Below are positions 9,324 to 18,494 of a DNA stretch of 64,000 nt, one piece after another. The stretch comes from Haliscomenobacter hydrossis DSM 1100 (GTDB lineage: Bacteria; Bacteroidota; Bacteroidia; Chitinophagales; Saprospiraceae). The position numbers and the translations under genes are program-made. The notes under the pieces were generated by a model. The model was not told the DNA's origin and searched no databases. It was given only the letters and a program-made list of their open reading frames with translations. Location of the stretch: NCBI RefSeq assembly GCF_000212735.1, contig NC_015510.1:868001-932000 (forward strand). The letters run 5' to 3'. How positions within the stretch are numbered: position 1 is the stretch's first letter; every line of letters starts with the position of its first letter.

Positions 9324-9839
9324 ATGTCAACCAACAATTCCTTTAGCAACAACATGCGGGTAATTCACCGTTATTTGGGCTTTTTTCTCGCGGGCATCAT
9401 GGCCGTGTATTCATTAAGTGGAGTACTGCTCATTTTCCGGGATACTGATTTTTTAAAGCAGGAAAAGACCGTTGTCTCCATGATCAAACCCAATGCCAAT
9501 GAAAAGGAAGTTGGTGAAATGTTGAAAATGCGGCAATTCAAAGTGGACAAAACCGCAGGAGATGTGCTCTATTTCCGGGATGGAACTTACAACAAAAGCA
9601 CGGGAAAGGCTGAATTTAAAGTTAAAGAACTGCCGACTATTTTGGAAAAAATGACCCACTTGCATAAAGCAAAAACGGAAGACCCTTTATACTTCTTCAA
9701 CATCTTCTTTGGGCTTTCTTTATTGTTTTTCGTGATTTCTTCGTTTTGGATGTTTATGCCCAAAACCTCTGTATTCAAGCGGGGCTTGTATTTCACCTTG
9801 GGTGGCGTTGTATTGACTTTAATTTTGCTTTTTGCCTAA
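9324..9839 (+). CDS. PepSY-associated transmembrane protein
   Basis: A 171-residue membrane protein with one N-terminal helix (residues 12-33, starting with MRVIHRYLGFFLAGIMAVYS), a periplasmic domain of about 85 residues, and two C-terminal helices. The N-terminal helix with the R-x-x-H-R-x-x-G pattern matches PepSY-associated TM proteins, which are often linked to iron or heme reduction. No iron gene lies nearby, so its job is unclear. The reading frame after its stop stays open for another 37 codons to 9956, see the separate entry. Confidence 0.75.
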   Translation: MSTNNSFSNNMRVIHRYLGFFLAGIMAVYSLSGVLLIFRDTDFLKQEKTVVSMIKPNANEKEVGEMLKMRQFKVDKTAGDVLYFRDGTYNKSTGKAEFKVKELPTILEKMTHLHKAKTEDPLYFFNIFFGLSLLFFVISSFWMFMPKTSVFKRGLYFTLGGVVLTLILLFA

Positions 9840-9956
9840 AACAAAACATGCGCAAAAGCGCTACAATTCACGGAAGGATGTATGATGGGCAACAGCAGTG
9901 AAATTCGCGGCATGTACGAAGAATTGAAAGCAGAACTTTTGAAAACGAAATAGTTT
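9840..9956 (+). pseudogene. Possible short coding remnant after the PepSY-like gene
   Basis: Directly after the TAA at 9837-9839 the same frame is open to a TAG at 9954-9956. It reads like coding sequence (GNSSEIRGMYEELKAELLKT), and two adjacent ATG codons lie inside it. It may be the tail of a deleted gene or a tiny separate ORF. I cannot name a family. Confidence 0.25.
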
Positions 9957-9977
9957 AACCCATTTAAACCTACGAGC

Positions 9978-10562
9978 ATGAAATATCTATTGCTCCTCTG
10001 TCTGGCAATGTTCAGCTTATCTGCTTGCCAGAATACGGCAAACAAGACTGATCAAAGCACCGAAGAACCAACGGATTCAGGTGATTCACAGGATGACCCG
10101 GATTTGGTGGCCATCACGGATGTTATTCACGGTTTTTACCAGTGGTACGACGATTCCATGGAAAAAATCCAACACCTTGATTATGTCAAAACCGGTAAAC
10201 ACCTTAGCCTGGACAACAAGAAAGTGGATGCCTACTTTGACCAATTCCTCAAAAGTGGTTTTATCAGCAAAGAATATGTCGACGGGGAAAAAGCTTACCT
10301 TAAAGCGTTGGAGGTCGATTGGAAAAAGACGGAGTATGAGGATGGACCAATTGATGGCCTTGACTACGACCGCTTTTTTTGCGCGCAGGATTGGGACATT
10401 AAAGCTTGGACTGAGTCGTTTGTTGGTGTCGAAGGCTTAGGCACCGACCAGGCAACTGCAACCATGTCCAGTAAAGAAGGTGGCGGTCCAAATGAACAGA
10501 AAATTGAGTTGAAAAAGGAGAACGGGAAGTGGTTGATTAGCAAAATTATTTGCGGAGAATAA
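9978..10562 (+). CDS. Lipoprotein with DUF3828-like domain
   Basis: A 194-residue protein with a lipobox signal peptide (FSLSAC, lipidated Cys at 17), then an acidic linker (about 25-45) and a domain that resembles DUF3828-type proteins. Recognisable parts are IHGFYQWYDD near residue 50 and a C-terminal WLISKIICGE strand. Such lipoproteins are NTF2-like or of unknown fold and are anchored in the outer or inner membrane. It faces the convergent cyclase gene, with a palindrome between them. Confidence 0.65.
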   Translation: MKYLLLLCLAMFSLSACQNTANKTDQSTEEPTDSGDSQDDPDLVAITDVIHGFYQWYDDSMEKIQHLDYVKTGKHLSLDNKKVDAYFDQFLKSGFISKEYVDGEKAYLKALEVDWKKTEYEDGPIDGLDYDRFFCAQDWDIKAWTESFVGVEGLGTDQATATMSSKEGGGPNEQKIELKKENGKWLISKIICGE

Positions 10563-10566
10563 GTAG

Positions 10567-10668
10567 GAATGACGAATTTCTCGAATAACGAATGTCAAAT
10601 TGACGGTCACTGAGCGGAGCCGAAGTGCCGACCAATTCGTCATTCGTTATTCGAAAAATTCGTCATTC
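10567..10668. repeat. Palindrome between convergent genes, overlapping a stop codon
   Basis: Arms 10567-10594 and 10641-10668 (GAATGACGAATTTCTCGAAT and onward) pair in 27 of 28 positions. The spacer contains further short complementary words (CGGTC/GACC). The right arm contains the stop and last codon of the cyclase gene (stop at 10663-10665). It may serve as a bidirectional terminator for the lipoprotein and cyclase genes. Confidence 0.85.
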
Positions 10669-11421
10669 AAAAATAGCTACCGCGCGTGTCCAACCCGCAC
10701 TTCCACCCTTGATTTTTGCCGGAAAACAGGCTACTTTGAACCCAAAAGGCGGCAACTGATCCAAGTTGGCCAGTTTTTCAATCTGGCAATATTCCTTTTC
10801 GCGGCCTACGTAATGCGCGGCACAAATCACCCCCGGACGTGGGTTTTTCAAATAATCCTCCACCTGAATGTGCATGGGAATGTCCCAGCCCCAGCCATCA
10901 GTGCCCATCACCTTGATGCCCTGATCGATCAACCAGTGGGTGGCTTCAGCGGAAGCCCCCACGTGGATCCTGACAAAGTCCTCGTCGTGGAGTCGTTTGT
11001 AGGCATCGCAACGGATCAGGACGATGTCGAAGGGTTTGAGGGTATAGTGGATCGCTGCCAGTTTCTCCTGCAAATCTTCCACCGTAATGCAATAACCATC
11101 GGGTTTGTCGGTAAAATCCAGGACTACACCATCAGAAAAAAACCATTCCAGTGGTAACTCCTCAATGGTGCGGGATGGTTTTCCGGCACAAGTAGGGAAA
11201 TAATGCCAGGGGGCATCGATGTGCGTGCCCGTATGACCAGTCACGTACAAAAACTCACCAGCCGGGCCGTTGCCCTCCAGAAAGGCATCGGTGGGCAAAC
11301 CTTTGAAGAGTTTGGAACCCATTTTTTTGGCACCCTCTTTGTGGTCTTCGTATTCAATGGTGGTGGGTAGTGGTTCTTTAATGTCTGTTGAAATGGTAAC
11401 CGACAAATCGATGATTTTCAT
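10663..11421 (-). CDS. Cyclase/kynurenine-formamidase-family metal hydrolase
   Basis: A 252-residue cytoplasmic protein of the cyclase superfamily. The metal-binding signature HTGTHIDAPWH at residues 63-73 supplies His63, His67, Asp69 and His73. Family members hydrolyse amides or lactones, for example N-formylkynurenine, or act in polyketide and isatin pathways. The gene starts 6 bases after the ABM monooxygenase stop, so the two form an operon, and its substrate may be a small aromatic or lactone. The stop codon sits in a palindromic repeat. Confidence 0.9.
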   Translation of the reverse strand: MKIIDLSVTISTDIKEPLPTTIEYEDHKEGAKKMGSKLFKGLPTDAFLEGNGPAGEFLYVTGHTGTHIDAPWHYFPTCAGKPSRTIEELPLEWFFSDGVVLDFTDKPDGYCITVEDLQEKLAAIHYTLKPFDIVLIRCDAYKRLHDEDFVRIHVGASAEATHWLIDQGIKVMGTDGWGWDIPMHIQVEDYLKNPRPGVICAAHYVGREKEYCQIEKLANLDQLPPFGFKVACFPAKIKGGSAGWTRAVAIFE

Positions 11422-11427
11422 AAAAAA

Positions 11428-11724
11428 CTAGTTTTCAAATTTTAGAGAAAAATGCTCCACCGAGGGTGGTGTTTCGAAATAGGGGCCAATCAGTGCGCGC
11501 CATTCTTTGAACAGCTCAGAACCTCTGAATCCTTCGGTATGGTCTTCCAGGGTAGCCCAACGAATGAGCAAAACATAACGTGTAGGCACTTCGATGCAGT
11601 GCTGAAACTGGTGGCCGAGGTAGCCTTTGGACTGGCTGATGACCGCTTGTGCTGCTTGCAAGTTGGTTTCAAAATCGGCGTTGGTGCCCGGTTTGATGTT
11701 GATGGTGGCAACTTCTAGAATCAT
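11428..11724 (-). CDS. Antibiotic-biosynthesis-monooxygenase (ABM) domain protein
   Basis: A 98-residue single-domain protein of the dimeric alpha/beta-barrel ABM family. It opens with a strand (ILEVATINIKPG) and has the core pattern YLGHQFQHCIEVPTRYVLLIRW at about residues 35-56, here given by its ends. Family members include cofactor-free monooxygenases and heme-degrading enzymes. It is the first gene of a two-gene operon with the cyclase. An inverted repeat lies 50-80 bases upstream. Substrate is unknown. Confidence 0.85.
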   Translation of the reverse strand: MILEVATINIKPGTNADFETNLQAAQAVISQSKGYLGHQFQHCIEVPTRYVLLIRWATLEDHTEGFRGSELFKEWRALIGPYFETPPSVEHFSLKFEN

Positions 11725-11773
11725 GTGTTTGTTTTTTTTGCAAAATAGGGAAAATCAGCTTACCCGATTTTCG

Positions 11774-11804
11774 CTTTACGTTGGTCGATTGATTCAACGT
11801 AAAG
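11774..11804. promoter_or_regulatory. Inverted repeat upstream of the ABM/cyclase operon
   Basis: CTTTACGTTG (11774-11783) and CAACGTAAAG (11795-11804) form a perfect 10-bp dyad with an 11-base spacer, 50-80 bases upstream of the operon start. CTTACC and GGTAAG pair just outside it. Position and form fit an operator or a 5'-leader hairpin. The rest of 11725-11941 shows nothing I recognise. Confidence 0.45.
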
Positions 11805-11941
11805 GTAAGATGATTACGTGGGGTGGATTAGTCGATTTGAGGCGAATCCTATGCAATTTCAATCCACAGTATTGATGCTTGGTTCTTATGGGGGGATTGA
11901 TGGGAAAGATCTGGTTTTGGAATTTGTGATGAATCTAATCA

Positions 11942-12937
11942 TCAAGTCTTCAACTTGTTGGGAGAAAACCCAAATTTCTTCCTAAAAGCATGACTAAAAT
12001 GCTGCACCGAGGAATAGCCCAATTCCGCCGCAATCTGGCTAATGTTCTTTTTGCTGTCTAAAATTTCATTTTTGGCAATTTCAAGCCTGGCCTCAGCCAG
12101 GTAGCCAAAAACCGTATTCCCAAAAACTTCTTTAAAACCCCGTTTCAATTTGTACTCATTCAGGCCAATGATTTTGGCCAGTTCGGACAGACTTGGCGGG
12201 TTTTCTACATGATTCAACAAATACTCCCGGGCGTAATGGATGCACTCCTCGTCATACTTAGTTTTAAGGTGCTGGTATGCTGGCTGCTGAGCCAATGTAC
12301 AAGCCTCGGCTTGTAGCACCAAAAACTCGATGCTTTTGGAAAGCAGGTACATTTTTTTCAAACCCTCCGTATACGCGCAGTTGACAATGTTGTGGATCAA
12401 ATTCAGCATGGCCGCATTCAAGGGCAGGTTTGTGGGGGAAAGCAGGGAAGGGTGGCCATGCAAAACACTGTCATTAAAACGGTTTAAAGACTCGTTTGCC
12501 CCTTGGGTCAGCCGCAAAAAGGCAGCTTTGGTAAACTGGATAAAAAACATGGAAAGCCTTAAGTCATCACATTTCAAAATGCCTTCATTCACATCATCGG
12601 TATTGGCGTAAAAAAGATTGTGCTGTTGATTCCCAAATATTTGCTGAGTCTGCTGCTGGTTGTTGATGAACACCGACCCGTGCAGATTGGCTTGAAAAGT
12701 AATCAGTTCAGCCTTGATGTCGTATTGCCATTCCAACTCGGTAGGTTCCCGACAACGCCAATCCGAGTAGCCCATACGGATGCCGTCGAAGTACCATTCT
12801 GAGAAATGAACCTCTGCAAAATCAAGCTGGAGTTTTTGCACCTGTTCAATGAGTTTGGGACTATCAAAACCCGTGAGGAAGAAATGATTCAGGTGTTGAA
12901 AATTTGGCTCCGCGATGTTTTTGATGGTAAAAGCCAT
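11942..12937 (-). CDS. AraC-family transcriptional regulator
   Basis: A 331-residue regulator. The N-terminal two thirds is a ligand- or cofactor-binding region of a type common in Bacteroidota. The C-terminal 95 residues hold the two helix-turn-helix motifs of the AraC/XylS domain: LSELAKIIGLNEYKLKRGFK at about 250-269, and ISQIAAELGYSSVQHFSHAF at about 299-318. It lies between the ABM/cyclase operon and the divergent DUF4386-like gene and may control either. It is not closely related to the second AraC protein in this window. Confidence 0.9.
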   Translation of the reverse strand: MAFTIKNIAEPNFQHLNHFFLTGFDSPKLIEQVQKLQLDFAEVHFSEWYFDGIRMGYSDWRCREPTELEWQYDIKAELITFQANLHGSVFINNQQQTQQIFGNQQHNLFYANTDDVNEGILKCDDLRLSMFFIQFTKAAFLRLTQGANESLNRFNDSVLHGHPSLLSPTNLPLNAAMLNLIHNIVNCAYTEGLKKMYLLSKSIEFLVLQAEACTLAQQPAYQHLKTKYDEECIHYAREYLLNHVENPPSLSELAKIIGLNEYKLKRGFKEVFGNTVFGYLAEARLEIAKNEILDSKKNISQIAAELGYSSVQHFSHAFRKKFGFSPNKLKT

Positions 12938-13024
12938 TGCTCCTTTTTATGTAACTGATGCTCCGTTTGCTGTAATACCCCTAGCCTGTGCAGTCCTTAT
13001 GTTTGCACAAAATATTGTATCAAA

Positions 13025-13696
13025 ATGAAAAATTCAAACATGTACCGTTGGACTGCTTTTTTTGGAATCACCCTTTTTGTATTGATGCAGGCAGAAGTGC
13101 CCTTGTACTTCACTTACACCCCTACGCCGAGTGGCACGCCACCACCCAACATCATCCTGAGCCGCATCTTGATAGATTTGTTCATTGTGGTGGGCTTAAT
13201 CGGGTTTTTCAGCGGATTCAAACACATCATTACCGAAGCCAAGCCTGCTTATGCCTGGATGGGCACTTTCAGTTTTGCTTTGGGCAGCGCTTTTGCCATC
13301 GCCTCGTTGGTTGCAGATTCCATCCAGGCAGGTGGCCTTTGGCTGGCTGGGGATAATCCAGTTAATCCTACTGCTGTAGGGCAAGGAGCAGATGGGGCTT
13401 TGTTGATTTACGGCCCTATTAATCGCCTGCTTATGGCTGGTTTTTTAATCATCGGAGGTACTGCTGTGCGCAAAATCGGGCTTGCTCCGGCTTGGTTGGG
13501 CTGGCTGGCTTATGTCTTTGCACTGTACAATCTGGCTTTTATCCCCACGCTGTTTTACATGACTACGCCGCTGGATTTTTACAGCGTCAATGGTTGGAAT
13601 ATTCCTATTGCAGCGGGGCTTTTTTTCTTGTGGGTGTTGTTGATTAGCATTTTTTTCCTGCGCAAAAAGGCCAATATGCCTAATGCCTCAAGTTAG
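13025..13696 (+). CDS. DUF4386-like membrane protein
   Basis: A 223-residue protein with six hydrophobic helices and the short motif GPINRLLMAGFLI near residues 135-147. General layout resembles DUF4386 proteins, integral membrane proteins of unknown function that are often next to AraC or MarR regulators. It is transcribed divergently from the AraC gene at 12937, with 87 bases between the starts, so regulation by that protein is plausible. It is followed by a strong hairpin at 13742-13833. Confidence 0.7.
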   Translation: MKNSNMYRWTAFFGITLFVLMQAEVPLYFTYTPTPSGTPPPNIILSRILIDLFIVVGLIGFFSGFKHIITEAKPAYAWMGTFSFALGSAFAIASLVADSIQAGGLWLAGDNPVNPTAVGQGADGALLIYGPINRLLMAGFLIIGGTAVRKIGLAPAWLGWLAYVFALYNLAFIPTLFYMTTPLDFYSVNGWNIPIAAGLFFLWVLLISIFFLRKKANMPNASS

Positions 13697-13741
13697 AATG
13701 AACGTTCAAAAACTTGATCTCCAAAGCGATATTTTTATTGT

Positions 13742-13833
13742 CACAAAGGAAAAAAAGAGGACTCAAAGGACACAAAGCGAAGCGTTGTCAACGTTTAACT
13801 TTGTGTCCTTTGAGTCCTCTTTTTCCCTTTGTG
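13742..13833. terminator. Long hairpin between convergent genes
   Basis: Arms 13742-13777 and 13799-13833 (CACAAAGGAAAAAAAGAGGA and onward) pair over about 35 positions with one indel and a 21-base loop. The element lies between the convergent DUF4386-like and aldo/keto reductase genes and has A/T-rich flanks, as expected of a bidirectional terminator. It has the same CACAAAG wording as other palindromes here. Confidence 0.7.
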
Positions 13834-13893
13834 CTAATTTTTCCTTTAGCCTTTAGTTGAAAATTTGTGATGCTACCTGTTGAATTTTCAGTC

Positions 13894-14772
<879 letters not shown>

Positions 14773-14821
14773 TCAATCAAAATTAGGGATTCTCAGCGCG
14801 ACTTCGAACGCAGCCGAGCCA

Positions 14822-14860
14822 AATCAGTGAAAGTGGTAGACAAACCAGTAGTTTGTATAC
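14822..14860 (+). promoter_or_regulatory. Conserved 39-bp promoter module, copy 1
   Basis: This stretch matches 19471-19509 in 32 of 39 ungapped positions. Shared words are AATCAGT at the left and GTAGTTTGTATAC at the right end, and both copies are followed at the same distance (35 bases between TTTG starts) by CCTTTG. It lies 62 bases before the SnoaL-like gene start. The second copy is beside an AraC gene, so I infer a binding site for that regulator plus promoter elements. Confidence 0.6.
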
Positions 14861-14922
14861 CTCCCCAGAACTGAAATCAGGGCACCTTTGCATCGTGAAA
14901 TTCCACTTAAAAAAACAACTTT

Positions 14923-15357
14923 ATGAAAGCATCAATTCTTGCAATGGTACTTACCGTCTTATGCGTTGAAGGTGTTCTCGCGCAAAACACAGCAGAACAG
15001 GAGATCGTCAACCTCTCCAAAGAGAAATGGCAATGGATGGCCGATAAAAACGTGGCGAAACTGAAAGATCTGTTCGATGAAAAATCAGTTTTTGTGCACA
15101 TGGGCGGGTCCTGGGGCAAAGAACAAGAAATCAATGTTATCGGCAGTGGAGGAATTCATTACAAGAAGGCAGACATTCATGAGGTGTCCGTTCAAATCAT
15201 TGAGAACACGGCTATCCTGTTAAACCGGATAACCTTGTTGGCGGTGGTTGGCGGCAATGAAGTGACCAATCCATTCATGGTGACCGAAGTGTATGTGAAA
15301 GAAAAAGGTTCCTGGAAGCTGGGCTCTTTGTCCTTCACCAAGTTGATGACCCCCTAA
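14923..15357 (+). CDS. Exported SnoaL-like (DUF4440/NTF2-fold) protein
   Basis: A 144-residue protein with a Sec signal peptide (residues 1-20, ending VLAQ) and an NTF2-like domain. The segment KWQWMADKNVAKLKDLFDE near 36-54 is the typical helix pair of DUF4440, which also binds small ligands. It is clearly paralogous to the protein encoded at 17952-18404; both share WQWMADKNV and an NRITL strand. It is the first gene of a likely operon with the flavodoxin (10-base gap) and the carboxylesterase. The role is probably ligand binding or isomerisation in the periplasm, unproven. Confidence 0.8.
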   Translation: MKASILAMVLTVLCVEGVLAQNTAEQEIVNLSKEKWQWMADKNVAKLKDLFDEKSVFVHMGGSWGKEQEINVIGSGGIHYKKADIHEVSVQIIENTAILLNRITLLAVVGGNEVTNPFMVTEVYVKEKGSWKLGSLSFTKLMTP

Positions 15358-15367
15358 CCACAATAGA

Positions 15368-15991
15368 ATGCTTCCTCTAAAACATATCCTGACTGGTTTC
15401 TTCCTATTGACTTTGGCTTGCTCATCCTCGCTGCCAAAGCATGACGATATTAAAGTGCAATCAAAGGTTGATTCCGAGAAAGTATTGATTGTGTATTTGT
15501 CACGCACAAACAATACGAAAGCCATCGCACAAATCATTCAGGAGAAAATTGGCGGAAGACTGGTAGCATTGGAACTGGCAACTCCTTACCCTGAAAACTA
15601 CCAATCAATTGTTGCTCAGGTGGCAAAGGAAAATGAATCTGGATTCTTGCCTCTCTTGAAGACAAAAATCGAGAACATTGAAGAGTACGATCTTGTGTTT
15701 GTCGGTTTTCCTACCTGGGGAATGCAACTGCCACCACCGCTGAAAAGTTTCCTGAGCCAGTACGATTTAAGTGGCAAAACGATTGTACCATTTAACACGA
15801 ATGCGGGCTATGGAATTGGCAGCAGTTTCGAAACGGTCAAGAAATTGTGCGCCAATAGCACCGTGTTGGAAGGCTTCTCCATAAAAGGAGGCATTGAGCG
15901 AGATGGTATCCTTTTCGTCATGGAGGGGGAAAAGGAAAAACAGGCGCAGGAAGAAGTTGAAAAATGGCTGAAAAAACTCAACCTGCAATAG
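15368..15991 (+). CDS. Membrane-anchored flavodoxin
   Basis: A 207-residue protein with a lipoprotein signal (lipidated Cys18 in LTLAC) followed by a flavodoxin_4-type domain. The FMN-phosphate loop SRTNNTKAIA is at 45-54, and the flavin-facing loop has FVGFPTWGMQLPPP near 112-125. An exported flavodoxin is unusual because most are cytoplasmic electron carriers. In Bacteroidota, such lipoprotein versions are linked to AKR and SnoaL genes, as here. Possibly a quinone reductase or electron donor at the membrane. It lies in an operon with the SnoaL-like and carboxylesterase genes. Confidence 0.85.
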   Translation: MLPLKHILTGFFLLTLACSSSLPKHDDIKVQSKVDSEKVLIVYLSRTNNTKAIAQIIQEKIGGRLVALELATPYPENYQSIVAQVAKENESGFLPLLKTKIENIEEYDLVFVGFPTWGMQLPPPLKSFLSQYDLSGKTIVPFNTNAGYGIGSSFETVKKLCANSTVLEGFSIKGGIERDGILFVMEGEKEKQAQEEVEKWLKKLNLQ

Positions 15992-16012
15992 CAAAACCAA
16001 AACAAACTGAAA

Positions 16013-17638
16013 ATGAAAAAAACATCGATCGCAATTTTTTTGCTTTTATTCAACTATAGCCTTATGGATGCACAAACACCTCAGCAAACTGCTCCAGAAG
16101 TGAAGACTGCTACTGGCCTGGTGCGAGGAGCTAAAGAAGGAGATGTTACGGTTTTTAAAGGCATTCCTTACGCAGCTCCACCAGTTGGTGAATTTCGCTG
16201 GCGCCCACCACAGCCGGTGACACCGTGGAAAGGTGTTCGTGATGCCACCAAGTTCTGTGCCGATTGTCCACAGCGTACTTTCCCGGGTTCCACCGCGACC
16301 ACTTCCGAAGATTGCCTTTTTCTGAATGTATGGGCACCAGCAACTGCCACTAAAAAATCAAAATTGCCTGTGATGGTTTGGATTCACGGAGGCGCTTTTG
16401 TAGGGGGTAGCGGCTCCGGCCCCGGCACGGCAGGAAATGCATTCACCAAACAAGGCGTCATCCTGATGACCATCAACTACCGGCTTGGCCGACTCGGTCA
16501 TTTTGCCTTTCCCGCCTTGAGCCAGGAACACCCCGAAGAGTTCAAAGGCAGTTACGCTTATATGGACCAGATTGCTGCACTCAAGTGGATTCAAAAAAAC
16601 ATTGCCGCATTTGGAGGCGATCCGAAGAATGTGACCATTTTCGGGTTTTCAGCAGGGGGAGTTTCTGTCCATTCACTATTAAGCATACCCGCTGCAAAAG
16701 GTCTTTTTCATAAGGTGATCAGCGAATCGGGTGGTGGCCGTGATGGTGTGCTTACTGGCAGACCGATGCGTCAGGATAATGCAGATCCGCTATATTCGGT
16801 TTCAGCAGAAACAATTGGGATAAATTTTGCGCGTAAACATAAGATTGAGAGCACCGACGCAGCCGGATTAGCTAAACTCCGTGCGCTGAGCGTTGAGCAG
16901 ATTGTGGATGGAGGTCAGGAAACGGATGGCCAGGGCGGCCCTCGTACCTACTCCGGTCCGATCCTCGATGGTAAACTGGTGGTAGAAACAGCGGAGAGCG
17001 CCTACAAGGCAGGACGGCAGCCTGGTATTCCCATCATCATCGGGAATTGTAGTGCGGAAATAGGTGGGCCATTTGTCAACACCAGCACTTCAAAAGAAGC
17101 CCTGTTTTCCCTTTTTGGAGAATTTGAAACTGAGGCTAAGGCGGCCTTTGATCCCAATGGTGACAAAGAATTCGCTGAAGTAATCACCAAGTTTAATACC
17201 GATTGGGCATGGGGTGAGCCAGCACGGATGACTGCAAGAGCTTTTGTGGCCAAAGGTGCACCAGCCTATCTATTTCAATTCGGGTACGTCCCTCCCGCCA
17301 TGCAGGCGCGGGCGCGGTTCGGTGCCGGTCACGGATCAGATGTCTCTTTTGTATTCAACACCCTCAATGCCCGCTGGGGCGCCCCTGCTGAGGCAACAGC
17401 GGATGAGAAAGCGTTGGCGAATACCATGAATACCTACTGGGCAAATTTCGCAAAAACGGGCAATCCAAATGGCAAAGGACTGCCAGTGTGGCCGCTTTAC
17501 ACTACCCAAAAAGAAGAGATTCTTGATGTTGAGTTGAGTGGTAAGGTAGTTGGCAAACCCGATCCCCGGAAGGCAAGACTGAATGTGATTGAAAAGGCCT
17601 TTAAGTTAAGGGCTACCCTACAATCACGGGGTATTTAA
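16013..17638 (+). CDS. Exported type-B carboxylesterase
   Basis: A 541-residue protein with a Sec signal (residues 1-20) and a full-length carboxylesterase type B domain. The motif EDCLFLNV is at 99-106, the oxyanion-hole HGG at 125-127, and the nucleophile serine at 213 in GFSAGG. The usual sequence is GESAGG, so the position before Ser is changed from Glu to Phe. A catalytic His is probable in [10 protein letters not shown] near 440. It hydrolyses carboxylic esters in the periplasm. It is last in the operon and is followed by a strong terminator at 17665-17706. Confidence 0.9.
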   Translation: MKKTSIAIFLLLFNYSLMDAQTPQQTAPEVKTATGLVRGAKEGDVTVFKGIPYAAPPVGEFRWRPPQPVTPWKGVRDATKFCADCPQRTFPGSTATTSEDCLFLNVWAPATATKKSKLPVMVWIHGGAFVGGSGSGPGTAGNAFTKQGVILMTINYRLGRLGHFAFPALSQEHPEEFKGSYAYMDQIAALKWIQKNIAAFGGDPKNVTIFGFSAGGVSVHSLLSIPAAKGLFHKVISESGGGRDGVLTGRPMRQDNADPLYSVSAETIGINFARKHKIESTDAAGLAKLRALSVEQIVDGGQETDGQGGPRTYSGPILDGKLVVETAESAYKAGRQPGIPIIIGNCSAEIGGPFVNTSTSKEALFSLFGEFETEAKAAFDPNGDKEFAEVITKFNTDWAWGEPARMTARAFVAKGAPAYLFQFGYVPPAMQARARFGAGHGSDVSFVFNTLNARWGAPAEATADEKALANTMNTYWANFAKTGNPNGKGLPVWPLYTTQKEEILDVELSGKVVGKPDPRKARLNVIEKAFKLRATLQSRGI

Positions 17639-17664
17639 TCAGGATAGGGCCTTCATTGAAAATA

Positions 17665-17706
17665 AAAAAGATCATCAATCGGAATAACCTGCTTGATGAT
17701 CTTTTT
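17665..17706 (+). terminator. Intrinsic terminator after the carboxylesterase gene
   Basis: Perfect 14-bp stem AAAAAGATCATCAA / TTGATGATCTTTTT with a 14-base loop, followed by an ATTTTT tract. It lies 27 bases past the stop codon. Confidence 0.85.
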
Positions 17707-17719
17707 ATTTTTAGTAGTT

Positions 17720-17940
17720 TAACGTGAATTCTGAATTAATTCTGTTGATAATCAAAGCTGTGCGACTTCTCCGAAGTCGTAAAACACTTAGATTGCCAAT
17801 GCTACTACAAACATGCGACTTCTCCGAAGTCGACCGAATGACTTCGGAGAAGTCACACGTTTGTAGAACATATTGATCGTCAGTTGTTCCGACTTCGGAG
17901 AAGTCGCACCTTGCTTTCCGCATTAATTCAGAACTCGTTA
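17720..17940. repeat. Nested palindrome, family A, copy 2
   Basis: Second copy of the 220-bp element: outer arm TAACGTGAATTCTGAATTAA, paired GTGCGACTTCTCCGAAGTCG blocks, and a central hairpin starting CTACAAACATGCGACTTCTC. It sits between the carboxylesterase terminator and the convergent SnoaL-like gene. The right outer arm lacks two bases (AC) present in the other two copies. Confidence 0.85.
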
Positions 17941-17951
17941 GTTTATCAAAC

Positions 17952-18404
17952 CTATTTTTTAATCTGATGCGTGTCCCGCACGCTGCTAAAGGTCAGCGCC
18001 AACATTTTCCAATTTTTACCTTGTTTTTGGTAAACTTCGGTGACAGTAAATTCAGTGATGGCCTCATTTCCCCGGACCATAGCTACCAGGGTAATCCGAT
18101 TCCAGACGATAGCCGTTTTTCCAGAAATTTCTACGGCAGTATCATGGACTTTGGCTTCCTTGTACCAAATGCTTCCGGTTTTGATGATCTCAAGTTCCTC
18201 GGCTTTTTTCCAGGTGCCGCTCATGTGGACAAACTTTGCTTTGTCGTCAAAAAGTGGTTCAAGTTTGTCCACATTTTTGTCGGCCATCCATTGCCATTTG
18301 TCTTTGGAGAGTTGGATGATTTTTTGTTCCTCGGTGGAGGATTGGCACATGGCCGAGGTCATACTCAAGAAAAATAAGCTTAGAGCGATGATTGTGCTTT
18401 TCAT
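17952..18404 (-). CDS. Exported SnoaL-like protein, paralogue of 14923-15357
   Basis: The start at 18404 gives a clean Sec signal (MKSTIIALSLFFLSMTSAMC) and 150 residues. An ATG at 18428 adds a polar extension. The NTF2-like domain repeats the pattern of the 144-residue paralogue (KDKWQWMADKNVDKL, NRITLVAM, FTVTEVYQKQG). It lies 90 bases downstream of the AraC gene on the same strand, so the two are likely co-transcribed. Duplicated proteins in two loci with a shared promoter module point to one regulon. Confidence 0.8.
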   Translation of the reverse strand: MKSTIIALSLFFLSMTSAMCQSSTEEQKIIQLSKDKWQWMADKNVDKLEPLFDDKAKFVHMSGTWKKAEELEIIKTGSIWYKEAKVHDTAVEISGKTAIVWNRITLVAMVRGNEAITEFTVTEVYQKQGKNWKMLALTFSSVRDTHQIKK

Positions 18405-18494
18405 AAATTCTGATTGGTTTTTCAGCACAAAGGCGCTTTGTTACTTTGTGTCTTTGTGGCGAAAAAAATGTATAGTGCTGTGATCGGTGAACCT

